Positions 55,083 through 63,723 of a DNA stretch of 64,000 nucleotides are shown one piece after another; position 1 is the first letter of the stretch; every line of letters starts with the position of its first letter. A program made the translations under genes and the position numbers. The DNA lies in NCBI GenBank assembly GCA_033764055.1, contig JANRJI010000090.1, positions 30,825-94,824 of the forward strand. Direction: 5' to 3'. The notes under the pieces were generated by a model. The model made no database searches. It was not told the origin of the DNA and saw nothing but the letters and a program-made list of their open reading frames with translations. This DNA comes from Ga0077555 sp033764055. GTDB lineage: Bacteria > Pseudomonadota > Alphaproteobacteria > Rhizobiales > Hyphomicrobiaceae.

Positions 55083-56507
55083 ATGACGTCGACCCGTTTC
55101 GGCCTCAAGCTTGTATTTGCGACTGGCGCAGCGATCGTGCTCCTTTGGCTGATCGCGACCCGGTCATTGGTGGCCTATCTGGCCGAGACGGCGCCGGACC
55201 TCGCCTTGGGGCTCAATCCAAAAGACCCGATCGCGCTACTGAATGTCGCCGAGAAGACGATCGCAGCTGCCGAGTCCGAGCACCAGAAGGCCCTGGCTGC
55301 CGGTTCGGTCGCATTGCCCGTGCGAATGGGCGCCGGCCGTTTCGCGCCGCCAGCCATGTCGGACTCCAAAGCGGAGCAGGAGATACTCCGACAGGCAACA
55401 CTACCGCCGTCCGACGCTCGGGCTGTCACCAATGCCGATCTCAAGGCCGCCCGACAGATGATCGAGCTGGCCTTGACTGTCGAGCCGCTCTCGTCTCGCG
55501 CCTGGTCGATGCTGGGGCGCATCTCTGACCTCGGGCCCCCAGAGGCGACGGCAGACACCTTCAAGTACTACACGATGGCCGCCCGACTATCGCTACGCGA
55601 GAGCCGGGCGATCTGGTGGCTCATGCAGCGTAGCGTCGAGACTCAGGACTATTCCGGCGCGCTTTTGAGGGCAGATCAACTGTTGCGCACCAATTCGCGA
55701 GCCGGCCCGCTCGTCTTTCCGGTGCTCGCACAGATGGCGGAGACGCCTCAGGCCAACACGGCGGTCAAGGCGCTGCTCGCCAGAAACCCGCCGTGGCGCC
55801 GGCAGTTTCTCGTGGCCATGGTCCAATCCATCCGTGATGCACGAACCCCGCTCGACGTGATGTTGGCGTTGAAGGAGGCAGGGTCCGAGCTGCCCACCAG
55901 CGAGGTGGCCGGGTATCTGAGCTTCCTCGTGTCACGCAACCTTCATCAGCTCGCGTACTACGCATGGCTCCAGTTTCTCTCGCCTGATCAGCTGGCTTCG
56001 ACTGGCTTGTTGTTCAACGGCAGCTTCGAGCAACCGCTGTCCGGGCTGGTCTTCGATTGGACCGTCTCCCAGGGTGCCGGCACGCTCGTCCAGTTCCCCT
56101 CGATTCCCGGCGAAGCCGGCAAGCACGCCCTGCGCATCGACTTCACGGAAGGCCGCGTCCAGTTTGGGGGCGTCACGCAGCTCGTCATGCTGGCTCCGGG
56201 CGCCTATGTGCTCCGGGGGCGTCATAAGGGAGAGATCGTGGGAAAGAGAGGGCTCCGGTGGCGCGTAACCTGTGTCGCACCGAAGCGCAATATCATCGGC
56301 GAGACACCGATGCATCTTGGCCCAGCGCCGCTCTGGCGTGGGTTCGAGATCGAGTTCACGGTCCCACCCGATGGTTGTGAAGCCCAGCAGATCCAGCTCA
56401 TTCTCGATGCGCGCTCGACGTCGGAGCAGCTCGTCAGGGGCACGATGTGGTACGACGACCTCGTCATCGCGCGCGCGGTCGGCCCCGCCGCCCAGGCCGA
56501 CCGGTAA
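55083..56507 (+). CDS. Membrane-anchored TPR protein with C-terminal carbohydrate-binding-like domain
   Basis: 474 aa. One N-terminal helix (~9-26) anchors it. TPR-like helices span ~45-300 (AARQMIELALTVEPLSSRAW, SMLGRISDLG). The last ~150 residues read as a jelly-roll: LFNGSFEQPLSGLVFDWTVS, the hydrophobic strands QLVMLAPGAYVLRG, and MWYDDLVIA near the end, as in carbohydrate-binding modules. It is probably a periplasmic assembly factor for the polysaccharide. It lies 34 bp after the J-domain gene. Confidence 0.75.
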   Translation: MTSTRFGLKLVFATGAAIVLLWLIATRSLVAYLAETAPDLALGLNPKDPIALLNVAEKTIAAAESEHQKALAAGSVALPVRMGAGRFAPPAMSDSKAEQEILRQATLPPSDARAVTNADLKAARQMIELALTVEPLSSRAWSMLGRISDLGPPEATADTFKYYTMAARLSLRESRAIWWLMQRSVETQDYSGALLRADQLLRTNSRAGPLVFPVLAQMAETPQANTAVKALLARNPPWRRQFLVAMVQSIRDARTPLDVMLALKEAGSELPTSEVAGYLSFLVSRNLHQLAYYAWLQFLSPDQLASTGLLFNGSFEQPLSGLVFDWTVSQGAGTLVQFPSIPGEAGKHALRIDFTEGRVQFGGVTQLVMLAPGAYVLRGRHKGEIVGKRGLRWRVTCVAPKRNIIGETPMHLGPAPLWRGFEIEFTVPPDGCEAQQIQLILDARSTSEQLVRGTMWYDDLVIARAVGPAAQADR

Positions 56508-56940
56508 TCCGTCAGCGGTTCAGCGACGTTCGATCGCGTCGCGGCGTCATTCAGTCCACGAGCCAGCGTCTCCGCCACAGCTGGCCGGGGGGCCCCCACA
56601 ACCGGTCCCATCGCCAGGTTCTTCTTGACTATCGGGACCGGACGATCATCGGGACCGCATGCAGGATCGCCCGTACCCGGGGCCACCGCAATTCCGCCTG
56701 CATCGCTGCGTATTCCGGCGGCAGCCCGCCATAATTGCCATAGCTTCACGAGGAGACGGAATGTGACCTTCGAGCAACATGATTTCTGAGATCGCCTCGT
56801 CAGCCGTGGTTATTCCTGCCGCTCGAGGGAATGACTTGCGATAGTGCAGTGCAGCGAAATCAGGTCGCGGTCACCCGCTCCACCCGACAGGTCTGTCGCG
56901 TGGGACGAAGTAAAGAGCGCTTTTTTGAGGAGGCGAAGCG
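56508..56940. other. Intergenic region before the glycosyltransferase gene
   Basis: 433 bp. A minus-strand open frame overlaps its left part but has no family resemblance. GAGGAGG at the right end is the ribosome site of the glycosyltransferase. The promoter is probably in the last 150 bp; none is clear. It may be the scar of a lost gene. Confidence 0.35.
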
Positions 56941-58272
56941 ATGGTGTCTCGCATCCATTTCGTCAACAGGTACTTTTTCCCGGATCACTCGGCGACGAGC
57001 CAGATACTCTCTGGCGTTGTTTTCGACTTGGCCGAGAGGGGCTACGACGTTCGTGTTACGACGGGATATCAACTCTACGAGAACGCATCGGCTCAGTTGC
57101 CTCGACACGAGACGATCCGTGGCGTCGATGTCACGCGGGTCGCCACAACGCGCTTCGGCCGCACGAGCCTCGCAGGGCGCCTCTTTGACTATTTGACGTT
57201 CTACGTCGCCGCGGCGACCCATCTCCTCCTCACTCTTCGGCGGGGCGACATCGTCATCGCAAAGACGGACCCCCCGCTTCTGTCTCTCTTGATCGTCCCT
57301 GTGGCCAAGCTCAAGGGCGCCATCTGTGTGAATTGGTTGCAGGACGTATTCCCGGAGGTCGCCACGGCGGTGAATCTCGGTGGCCGCCCGATGCGGCTGC
57401 TCGCGAGGCCGCTCAAGGCGTTGCGCAATCTCAGCCTGAGGGCCGCCGACCAGAATGTCGCTATCGGGGAGGTGATGGTCGACCGGTTTGCCGGGCAGGG
57501 CATGGACCGTGCGCGCTTCACAGTCATTCCGAACTGGGCCGATCCGGACGTCATTCCAGCACATCCGCCCGGAGCGAGCGAGCTCCGCCGCGAGTGGGGG
57601 CTCGAGGACCGGTTCGTCGTCGCCTACTCGGGAAATCTCGGTCGGGTTCACGAGGTCGATACGATCATCGACGCCCTGGAGAACCTGAACAGGAGCCGCC
57701 CGAGCATCGCTGCAGCCAACCGCATCTCGTTCCTTTTCATCGGCAGCGGAGCACAGCGCCGCTTCCTCGAGCGTGAGGTCGCGCGGCGGCAGCTCGAGAA
57801 CGTCGTCATCAAGCCCTATCAGCCACAGGAGCGACTGGCGGACGCCCTTGCGGTGGCGGACGTGCACCTCGTCTCCCTGAAGCCGGACCTGGAGGGCTAC
57901 GTCGTCCCCAGCAAGGTCTATGGCGTGATGGCAGCCGGGCGCCCGACGCTGTTCGTCGGTGCACCGCACGGCGAGGTCGCGAGGCTGATCGCACGACACA
58001 AGTGCGGCGTCACGATTGCGGCCGGGGCATCCGGGCGTCTTGCCAATACCATCCTGGATTTGTCTCAGCGGCCCGAGCTGTGCGAAGAGATGGGTGCCGC
58101 TGCCCGAAAGGCGTTCGCGGCGTCGTACACCAAGCGCGCGTCGTCGTTGAGCTGGCACAGCATGATTTCCGAGCTCCAGATCTCCAGCACCGTCGGCGGA
58201 ACCGCCGGGCCAGCCGCAGCGAACGATCGCCCATTGTCTTCCGGCGCCGCACGCGACTCCGCGTTCAACTGA
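56941..58272 (+). CDS. Glycosyltransferase family 4 (WbuB-like)
   Basis: 443 aa GT-B protein. The N-terminal domain opens IHFVNRYFFPDHSATSQIL; the C-terminal nucleotide-sugar domain has VVAYSGNLGRVHEVDTIIDAL, FIGSGAQRRFLE and the donor-site region PSKVYGVMAAGRPTLFVG, close to WbuB-type N-acetylglucosaminyl/fucosaminyl transferases. It is the only repeat-unit glycosyltransferase in this locus besides the initiating enzyme. The last ~40 residues are a Ser/Ala-rich tail. Confidence 0.9.
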   Translation: MVSRIHFVNRYFFPDHSATSQILSGVVFDLAERGYDVRVTTGYQLYENASAQLPRHETIRGVDVTRVATTRFGRTSLAGRLFDYLTFYVAAATHLLLTLRRGDIVIAKTDPPLLSLLIVPVAKLKGAICVNWLQDVFPEVATAVNLGGRPMRLLARPLKALRNLSLRAADQNVAIGEVMVDRFAGQGMDRARFTVIPNWADPDVIPAHPPGASELRREWGLEDRFVVAYSGNLGRVHEVDTIIDALENLNRSRPSIAAANRISFLFIGSGAQRRFLEREVARRQLENVVIKPYQPQERLADALAVADVHLVSLKPDLEGYVVPSKVYGVMAAGRPTLFVGAPHGEVARLIARHKCGVTIAAGASGRLANTILDLSQRPELCEEMGAAARKAFAASYTKRASSLSWHSMISELQISSTVGGTAGPAAANDRPLSSGAARDSAFN

Positions 58273-58446
58273 GCCCGACGCACCCGGCCTCCCTGCCGGA
58301 CTGCGACGTAGAGACACACGCCAAGAGCACACCTTGCCTTGGAACGGTCGTGGTTCCGCCGCACCCTCGCGTGACGCCGACGGTCAGGCCGCCTTATTCC
58401 GCGGGACATGGCAAGGCGGAAGATGGCGATTGTAGGGGCACCGAGT

Positions 58447-58974
58447 ATGTCGTCAGACGCGTTTCCGAAGTCATGGGTCGCAATCAACACCCACCCTCAC
58501 AAGGAACACCTTGCACTGATGAATCTTCAGCGGCAGAGCTTTGCCGTGTACTGTCCTATGTTGCAGCGAAGGGTGCGGCACGCGCGCCGCGAGCGGCTGG
58601 TTTTGAGGCCCATGTTCCCTGGCTACGTGTTCGCCGCGGTCGAGCGCAGCTTGGCGCTGTGGCGGCCCATGCTGTCCACCTTCGGGGTCCGCTCGGTGGT
58701 CCGCAGCGGAGATCAGCTGAGCTTCCTGCCCCGGGGTCTCGTCGAGGCTCTGCAGGAGCGCGAGATCGACGGCGCTATCGTCAAGCCGGTGTCACCCTAC
58801 AAGGTGGGCCAGGTCGTGCGCATCGCCCAAGGCCCGTTCGACGGACTGATCGCCACGATTGTCGAGATGGACGACCGTGATCGGCTCGTGGTCCTCATGG
58901 ACCTCCTCAATCGACCGGTGAAAGTGAAGATCGAGGCGACGGGCGTCGCCGAGCTCCCCGGCCACGGAGCGTAG
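58447..58974 (+). CDS. NusG/RfaH-like transcription antitermination protein
   Basis: 175 aa from the ATG at 58447 (AGGGG upstream; an in-frame ATG at 58408 is possible). The N-terminal NGN domain has WVAINTHPHKEHLALMNL and RPMFPGYVFAAV; the C-terminal KOW domain has YKVGQVVRIAQGPFDGLIATIVEM. Specialised NusG paralogs of this kind keep RNA polymerase processive through long polysaccharide operons. Here it is the last gene of the locus rather than the first. Confidence 0.88.
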   Translation: MSSDAFPKSWVAINTHPHKEHLALMNLQRQSFAVYCPMLQRRVRHARRERLVLRPMFPGYVFAAVERSLALWRPMLSTFGVRSVVRSGDQLSFLPRGLVEALQEREIDGAIVKPVSPYKVGQVVRIAQGPFDGLIATIVEMDDRDRLVVLMDLLNRPVKVKIEATGVAELPGHGA

Positions 58975-59310
58975 CTGTTGGGCTTGGGCCTCCACCCGTT
59001 TGGATCAGAGGGCTCTATCGGGCCCCCGACCGCGGAGACCCGTGGTGATCGCCACCAGCGAGGCCGGTGATGGCCACGCGGGTCGCCGCGCGGCGACGAG
59101 ATGCGCCGGCAGCCTCCACCCACTTGCCACGTAGGTCGCGAGTCGATCCCTCGTGCGCAGCCCTCAACGGCCGGCGTGCGCGACGCTGAGGTGCCCGATG
59201 CCGTGGGCCCGCCACATGCCATGGACAGGCCCCTCCACGAAATCGACTGACTCGCAAAGCGGTGTCAGGCTAAAGCCAGACATCAATTCAGCCGAACGGA
59301 GGAGCACGAG
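58975..59310. other. Intergenic region, end of polysaccharide locus
   Basis: 336 bp. No convincing gene, repeat or terminator; short minus-strand frames look like chance. GGAGCACGAG at the right end is the ribosome site of the dehydrogenase gene. Confidence 0.4.
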
Positions 59311-60207
59311 ATGGCGAAGGTCGCATTCATAGGTCTGGGCGTGATGGGCTACCCGATGGCAGGCCACCTGCTGAAAAAGGGCGGGCACGAGCTCACGGTC
59401 TACAACCGCACGTTCGCCAAAGCCGAGGCCTGGGTGAAGGAGCACGGTGCAGGCCGGGCGGTGCGCACGCCGGCCGAGGCAGCCAAGGGGCAGGACTTCG
59501 TCTTCTGTTGCGTCGGCAACGACGACGACCTGCGCTCGGTGACCGTCGCCAGGGACGGAGCCTTCGAGACGGTCGGCAAGGACGCAATCTTCATCGACAA
59601 CACGACAGCCTCGGCCAATATCGCGCGCGAGCTCTACGCCACGGCGAAGGAGAGTGGGTTCGGCTTCATCGACGCGCCCGTCTCGGGCGGGCAGGCGGGA
59701 GCGCAGAACGGCGTGTTGACCGTCATGTGCGGTGGCGAGACGGACGTGTTCGAGACGGCGAAACCGGTCATCTCTGCGTACGCGCGGGCCGTCAATCTGA
59801 TTGGCGAGCCGGGCTCGGGCCAGCTGACCAAGATGGTCAACCAGATCTGCATCGCCGGCGTCGTGCAGGGCTTGGCCGAGGGGATCCATTTTGCGCAGAA
59901 GGCCGGCCTCGATATCCCGATGGTGATCGACACCATCTCGAAGGGCGCCGCCGGCTCCTGGCAGATGGACAATCGCTGGAAAGCGATGATGGAGGGCAAA
60001 TACGACTTCGGGTTCGCCGTCAACTGGATGCGCAAGGATCTGGAGATCGCCATCGCCGAGGCGCGGAAGAACGGCGCGCACCTGCCGGTGTCGGCGCTCG
60101 TCGACCAGTTCTACTCCGAGGTGCAGCGCCTCGGCGGCGGGCGCTGGGACACGTGCTCGCTTCTGGCGCGCCTCAACAACCAGAGTGCCGACGGCAACAA
60201 GCAGTGA
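59311..60207 (+). CDS. 3-hydroxyisobutyrate dehydrogenase-like beta-hydroxyacid dehydrogenase
   Basis: 298 aa. NAD motif FIGLGVMGYPMAGHL, substrate signature FIDAPVSGGQAGAQNG and the catalytic lysine in GSGQLTKMVNQ (~K174) place it in the beta-hydroxyacid dehydrogenase family, which oxidises 3-hydroxyisobutyrate, tartronate semialdehyde or similar acids. It is a single gene that converges with the SEL1-repeat gene, 23 bp between stops. Confidence 0.9.
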   Translation: MAKVAFIGLGVMGYPMAGHLLKKGGHELTVYNRTFAKAEAWVKEHGAGRAVRTPAEAAKGQDFVFCCVGNDDDLRSVTVARDGAFETVGKDAIFIDNTTASANIARELYATAKESGFGFIDAPVSGGQAGAQNGVLTVMCGGETDVFETAKPVISAYARAVNLIGEPGSGQLTKMVNQICIAGVVQGLAEGIHFAQKAGLDIPMVIDTISKGAAGSWQMDNRWKAMMEGKYDFGFAVNWMRKDLEIAIAEARKNGAHLPVSALVDQFYSEVQRLGGGRWDTCSLLARLNNQSADGNKQ

Positions 60208-60230
60208 CCCGAGGCGCGGGGCGTGCGTCG

Positions 60231-61361
60231 CTATTCGAGCAGCGTGCGCTCGCGCCATTCGGCAGCAGCCATGGCGGCCTTCTGGCGCTCCGCGGCGGCG
60301 AGGCTGGCGACCAGCTTGTCGAGAGCCGGATCCTCGATGCCGGCAGCCTTGGCGATCAGGTGCCACTTGCCGGCCTCGAGCGAGGATTTCTTCACACCGA
60401 GGCCATTGGCATAGGCCCGCGCCAGCCTGTTCTGGGCGACGCCGACGCCCTTGCCGGCAGCTGACTTCAGGAGCTCTACGGCTCTGACCGGGTCAGGCGG
60501 AACTCCCTGGCCGCGGAACAGCATGATCGCGAAGTCGACCTCGGCCTCGGTGAGGCCCGCAGTCGCGGCCTTGCCCATCCAGCGGGCCGCCTCGAAGGCG
60601 TTCGGCTCGGTGCCGGTGCCCGTTGCATAGAGCGTGGCGAGATCGTATTGGGCGGCGACGATGCCGTGCTCGGCGGCATAGCGCATCAGATGATAGGCAC
60701 GCGTCGGATTCTCCGGCTTGCCCTGGCCCGACAAGAAAAGGAGCGCAAGGTTGTATCTCGCCTCGGCGTGCCCCTTGATGGCGGCCCGCTCAAGCAGCTC
60801 GGCGGCTTTGGCGAAATCCTTCTCGACCCCCTGACCGCGTGCGTGCAGGAGGCCGAGCCCCAGGGCCGCCTCGAGGTCGCCGAGATCGACGGCCCGGGCA
60901 TACCAGCGGGCAGCCAAGGCATAGTCCTGAGGCACGCCGAGGCCTTCGCCGTGGATGCGCGCGACGAGCGTGTGCGCCTGGGGATCACCACCCTCGGCCA
61001 GTCTGGTGGCGATCGACAGGGCGGTCAGATACTTGCCCTGGTCAAAAGCATCGTAGGCCGGATCGCTGCTCCAGCGGGACGCGCCGGCCGGATCTACCGG
61101 AGCCGTGGACGGCCCGAGCGACGGCCCGCGAGGCTTGGCGTGAACACTGGCGCCGATCTCCAGGCTCGGCGTCTGCCCTGGAGCGACGGCCCGGCTCTGC
61201 ACTTTCGACTTGGCCTTCGCCGCGGCCGGCTGGCGCGACGGCTCCGGTGTGATGCGCTGCTGCCACGAGCTGGTCTCGGCCTGTGCGGCAGCGACCGGCA
61301 ACAGAAGTCCCGCGCCGGCGAGGAAACAGACACCGAGGCGGAAACGGCCAGGGCTGCGCAT
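60231..61361 (-). CDS. Secreted SEL1-repeat protein
   Basis: 376 aa from the ATG at 61361 (GGGAGGCG upstream); one at 61379 is possible. Signal peptide ~1-28 (ends AAAQA), a disordered Pro/Lys/Ser linker, then about six SEL1 repeats (~130-345; AARWYARAVDLGDLEAALGLG, and RYNLALLFLSGQG). SEL1 proteins are periplasmic or cytosolic scaffolds, sometimes linked to polysaccharide or ClpXP regulation. It begins 14 bp after the ThiE-like gene. Confidence 0.82.
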   Translation of the reverse strand: MRSPGRFRLGVCFLAGAGLLLPVAAAQAETSSWQQRITPEPSRQPAAAKAKSKVQSRAVAPGQTPSLEIGASVHAKPRGPSLGPSTAPVDPAGASRWSSDPAYDAFDQGKYLTALSIATRLAEGGDPQAHTLVARIHGEGLGVPQDYALAARWYARAVDLGDLEAALGLGLLHARGQGVEKDFAKAAELLERAAIKGHAEARYNLALLFLSGQGKPENPTRAYHLMRYAAEHGIVAAQYDLATLYATGTGTEPNAFEAARWMGKAATAGLTEAEVDFAIMLFRGQGVPPDPVRAVELLKSAAGKGVGVAQNRLARAYANGLGVKKSSLEAGKWHLIAKAAGIEDPALDKLVASLAAAERQKAAMAAAEWRERTLLE

Positions 61362-61375
61362 CGAACGCCTCCCGA

Positions 61376-62044
61376 TCATGAGCTGTGCGGAGACAGGACG
61401 CGGCCTTTCGCGGACGCCATTGCGGACACGACCGCGCGAGCCAGCTCGGCCGCGTCGGCCACCTTGATCCCGGCGTTGATCGAGAGGCAGACGAAATCGG
61501 CACCTGCTAGCGCTAGTGGGCCTGCCTCGCCGGCGTCCGTCACGTTCATGGCCACGACCGGCACCTCGAAGATCTCGGCCCACCACGCAACGAGATCGAG
61601 CCGGCGCTCGACGGCCTCTGCGCGCTCCTTGACGAACGGCGGGATGCCGAACGCCACGTAGTCGACGCCGGCCTCCCCGAGCGACATCGCGTCGTGGCGC
61701 GACCAGCCGGCGTCGGCACCGACGATGGCACGCCCACCCAGCCAAGCACGCGCGGCAGCCGTCGGCGGCAGCGGATCGTCAGACACGGGCAGATGGACAC
61801 CGTCGGCCCGGAGGGTACGGGCGAGCTCGGCGTCGGCCTCCAGCAGCATCGCAACGCCCGTCTTCTGCCCGGCCTCGACGAGCGGGAGACAGGCCGAGGC
61901 AACGAGTGGGCGCCCCGGCAGGGGGCGCAACACGACAGACGCGACGGGTGCAACGGCAAGGATCGCGGCAAGACGATCGGCTGCCCCGTCGCCAACCTCG
62001 AGAGCAAGCATGAGCTGGGTGGGCTCGACGGCTGTCACTGGCAT
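61376..62044 (-). CDS. Thiamine-phosphate synthase-like protein
   Basis: 222 aa TIM barrel of the ThiE/TenI type: ADGVHLPVSDDPL corresponds to the diphosphate-binding DGVHLGQ loop, and IVGADAGWSRHDAMSLGEAGVDYVAFG to the GxSxH phosphate loop region. The key GxS/T motif is altered (GADAGWS), so catalysis of the HMP-PP plus thiazole-phosphate coupling is not certain. It could be a second, specialised ThiE paralog. It is upstream of the SEL1 gene on the same strand. Confidence 0.75.
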   Translation of the reverse strand: MPVTAVEPTQLMLALEVGDGAADRLAAILAVAPVASVVLRPLPGRPLVASACLPLVEAGQKTGVAMLLEADAELARTLRADGVHLPVSDDPLPPTAAARAWLGGRAIVGADAGWSRHDAMSLGEAGVDYVAFGIPPFVKERAEAVERRLDLVAWWAEIFEVPVVAMNVTDAGEAGPLALAGADFVCLSINAGIKVADAAELARAVVSAMASAKGRVLSPHSS

Positions 62045-62184
62045 GCGGGAGCGGCTCGAATCCTCGGGGCACCCTCGCTATCCGGTTGAATTGCGGCGAA
62101 AACGTGGGCAGCGCGTCGCCGAATAGGCACACACGCCCAGCAACTGCCGACGGGCTACGTGACTGACGCCCTTCGCAACGAATA

Positions 62185-62205
62185 AGGGAGCCGGCAAGGC
62201 TCCCT
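62185..62205 (-). terminator. Terminator hairpin after ctrA
   Basis: AGGGAGCC and GGCTCCCT pair over 8 bp around a 5-nt loop. On the minus strand the stem is followed by TTATTCG. It lies 36 bp past the ctrA stop and fits a rho-independent terminator with a short U tract. Confidence 0.65.
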
Positions 62206-62240
62206 CGGCAATCATCAAGGTCTGTCGGGGAGGCGACGCC

Positions 62241-62939
62241 TCAGGCCGCGACCGTGCCCTCGTCACCCGGGTCGCGCAGCACATAGCCTCGTCCCCAGAC
62301 GGTCTCGATGTAGTGCTTGCCGCCGGTCGCCGTCTGCAGCTTCTTGCGCAGCTTGCAAATGAAGACGTCGATGATCTTGAGCTCCGGCTCGTCCATGCCG
62401 CCATAGAGATGATTGAGGAACATCTCCTTGGTGAGCGTCGTCCCTTTGCGCAGGGAGAGCAGCTCGAGCATCTGGTACTCTTTGCCTGTCAGGTGAACGC
62501 GCTGCCCCTGCACCTCGACCGTCTTGGTGTCGAGGTTGACGCGAAGCTCTCCCGTCTCGATGACGGACTGAGCATGTCCCTTGGACCGGCGAACGATTGC
62601 GTGGATGCGGGCCACCAGCTCGTCCTTGTGGAAAGGCTTGGTCATGTAGTCGTCGGCGCCGAAACCAAGACCTTTGACCTTGTCGTCGATTTGGGCGAGC
62701 CCCGAGAGGATCAGGATCGGAGTCTGCACCTTCGAAACGCGGAGGGTCTTGAGAACGTCATAGCCGCTCATGTCCGGCAGGTTTATGTCAAGCAAAATGA
62801 TATCATAATCATAGAGCTTGCCAAGATCTACGCCTTCCTCGCCCAGGTCGGTCGTGTAGACATTGAAGCCTTCCGACTGGAGCATCAGCTCGATGCTCTG
62901 CGCCGTTGCGTTGTCGTCCTCGATCAACAGGACTCGCAT
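62241..62939 (-). CDS. ctrA: Cell-cycle response regulator CtrA
   Basis: 232 aa OmpR-family regulator, start MRVLLIEDD. Receiver domain ~1-118 with phospho-acceptor D51 (IILLDINLPDMSGYD), T/S switch LILSGL and K104-type FGADDYMTKPF. The DNA-binding domain (~125-225) has the highly conserved CtrA sequence LTGKEYQMLELLSLRKG, MDEPELKIIDVFICKLRKKL and ETVWGRGYVLRDP. It controls cell-cycle, flagellar and division genes in alphaproteobacteria. GACTC (GANTC, CcrM site) at 62970-62974 and TTAAC at 63047 lie in its leader, as at the ctrA promoter of Caulobacter. Confidence 0.95.
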   Translation of the reverse strand: MRVLLIEDDNATAQSIELMLQSEGFNVYTTDLGEEGVDLGKLYDYDIILLDINLPDMSGYDVLKTLRVSKVQTPILILSGLAQIDDKVKGLGFGADDYMTKPFHKDELVARIHAIVRRSKGHAQSVIETGELRVNLDTKTVEVQGQRVHLTGKEYQMLELLSLRKGTTLTKEMFLNHLYGGMDEPELKIIDVFICKLRKKLQTATGGKHYIETVWGRGYVLRDPGDEGTVAA

Positions 62940-63723
62940 GCCAATCCTCTCTTCCCCGACCTGCCGCCGGACTCGCTGCCCCGAGCCGAACGCCTGGCGC
63001 CTCGCCAACGCCCGCATTCATGTTTTGGAAATGTAGGCGTCAGAGGTTAACAAACTCTCTTGCCGACCCGTGTTGATCGTAACTTTTCGCGGCGGTACAC
63101 AGCCGGACAGGCCTACAGTCGCGACAGCTCGGCCGCCACCACCCGCATGGCAGCAACCATCCTGCCGGCGGCGGAGAGCTCCACCCCGTAAAACACCCAC
63201 ACACGCGACGCTTACTGCCCCGAGCGTGCAGCCCCGTTCCCTCCACGGTGCGCACGCTGAACTACCCGGTGGATGATTACCTGATTTGCGATGCCGTCCC
63301 TAGCGAGATGTGCTCGCGGCAATCCGAATCGGAGGTAGGCGTCCAAATTTGCGGCCCGCCCGTGGAACCGGTGCCGGGGGCTCCGCGCTATGTGGAGAAC
63401 GCATCGGATCGACAAGACTTCAGCGTCTTCTCTCGCGTGCTCGCCCGGCGTGGAACCGTCGGCGATCCGTGTCGAAGCCTGCCACACCCTGCGACGATCG
63501 ATGCGATGGCGTTGCTTTACTGCAACTTAATGCGGATCGTGCATGGTGCCCCCCGCGTGAGTGCTCCGATCGGGGACAGCACGAGCGCAACCTGTGCCGG
63601 ATCGTTACAGGTGCTATATGCACTGGTCTTGCGCGAGGCGAACAAGGCGTCATAAACTAGTGGCACGGAACTTGAATTTGCCGCTGGCGTAGAGTCATCG
63701 AGCGAGTGGGGGTTGTAAGCGTC
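62940..63723. other. Divergent intergenic region ctrA / fliJ
   Basis: 784 bp. On the ctrA side: a GANTC methylation site (62970-62974) and a CtrA half-site TTAA (63047-63050, part of GTTAAC). On the fliJ side: a sigma-54-like element at 63661. Short open frames in between (for example 63248-63655 plus) lack ribosome sites and family resemblance. The length leaves room for a regulatory RNA, but none is evident. Confidence 0.45.
63661..63676 (+). promoter_or_regulatory. Sigma-54-like -24/-12 element before fliJ
   Basis: TGGCACGGAACTTGAA matches the TGGCAC-N5-TTGCW consensus with the right spacing and one mismatch (TTGA for TTGC). It lies 47 bp before the fliJ start. The -12 mismatch affects a key base, so it could be chance. 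Confidence 0.35.

Noticed and set aside
56222..56749. 175-aa minus-strand frame across the intergenic region before the glycosyltransferase
   Set aside because: Half of it is antisense to the TPR/carbohydrate-binding-like gene, it has no ribosome site, and no family is recognised.
63248..63655. 135-aa plus-strand frame between ctrA and fliJ
   Set aside because: No ribosome site, no recognisable motif, irregular composition; probably chance in a long regulatory region.
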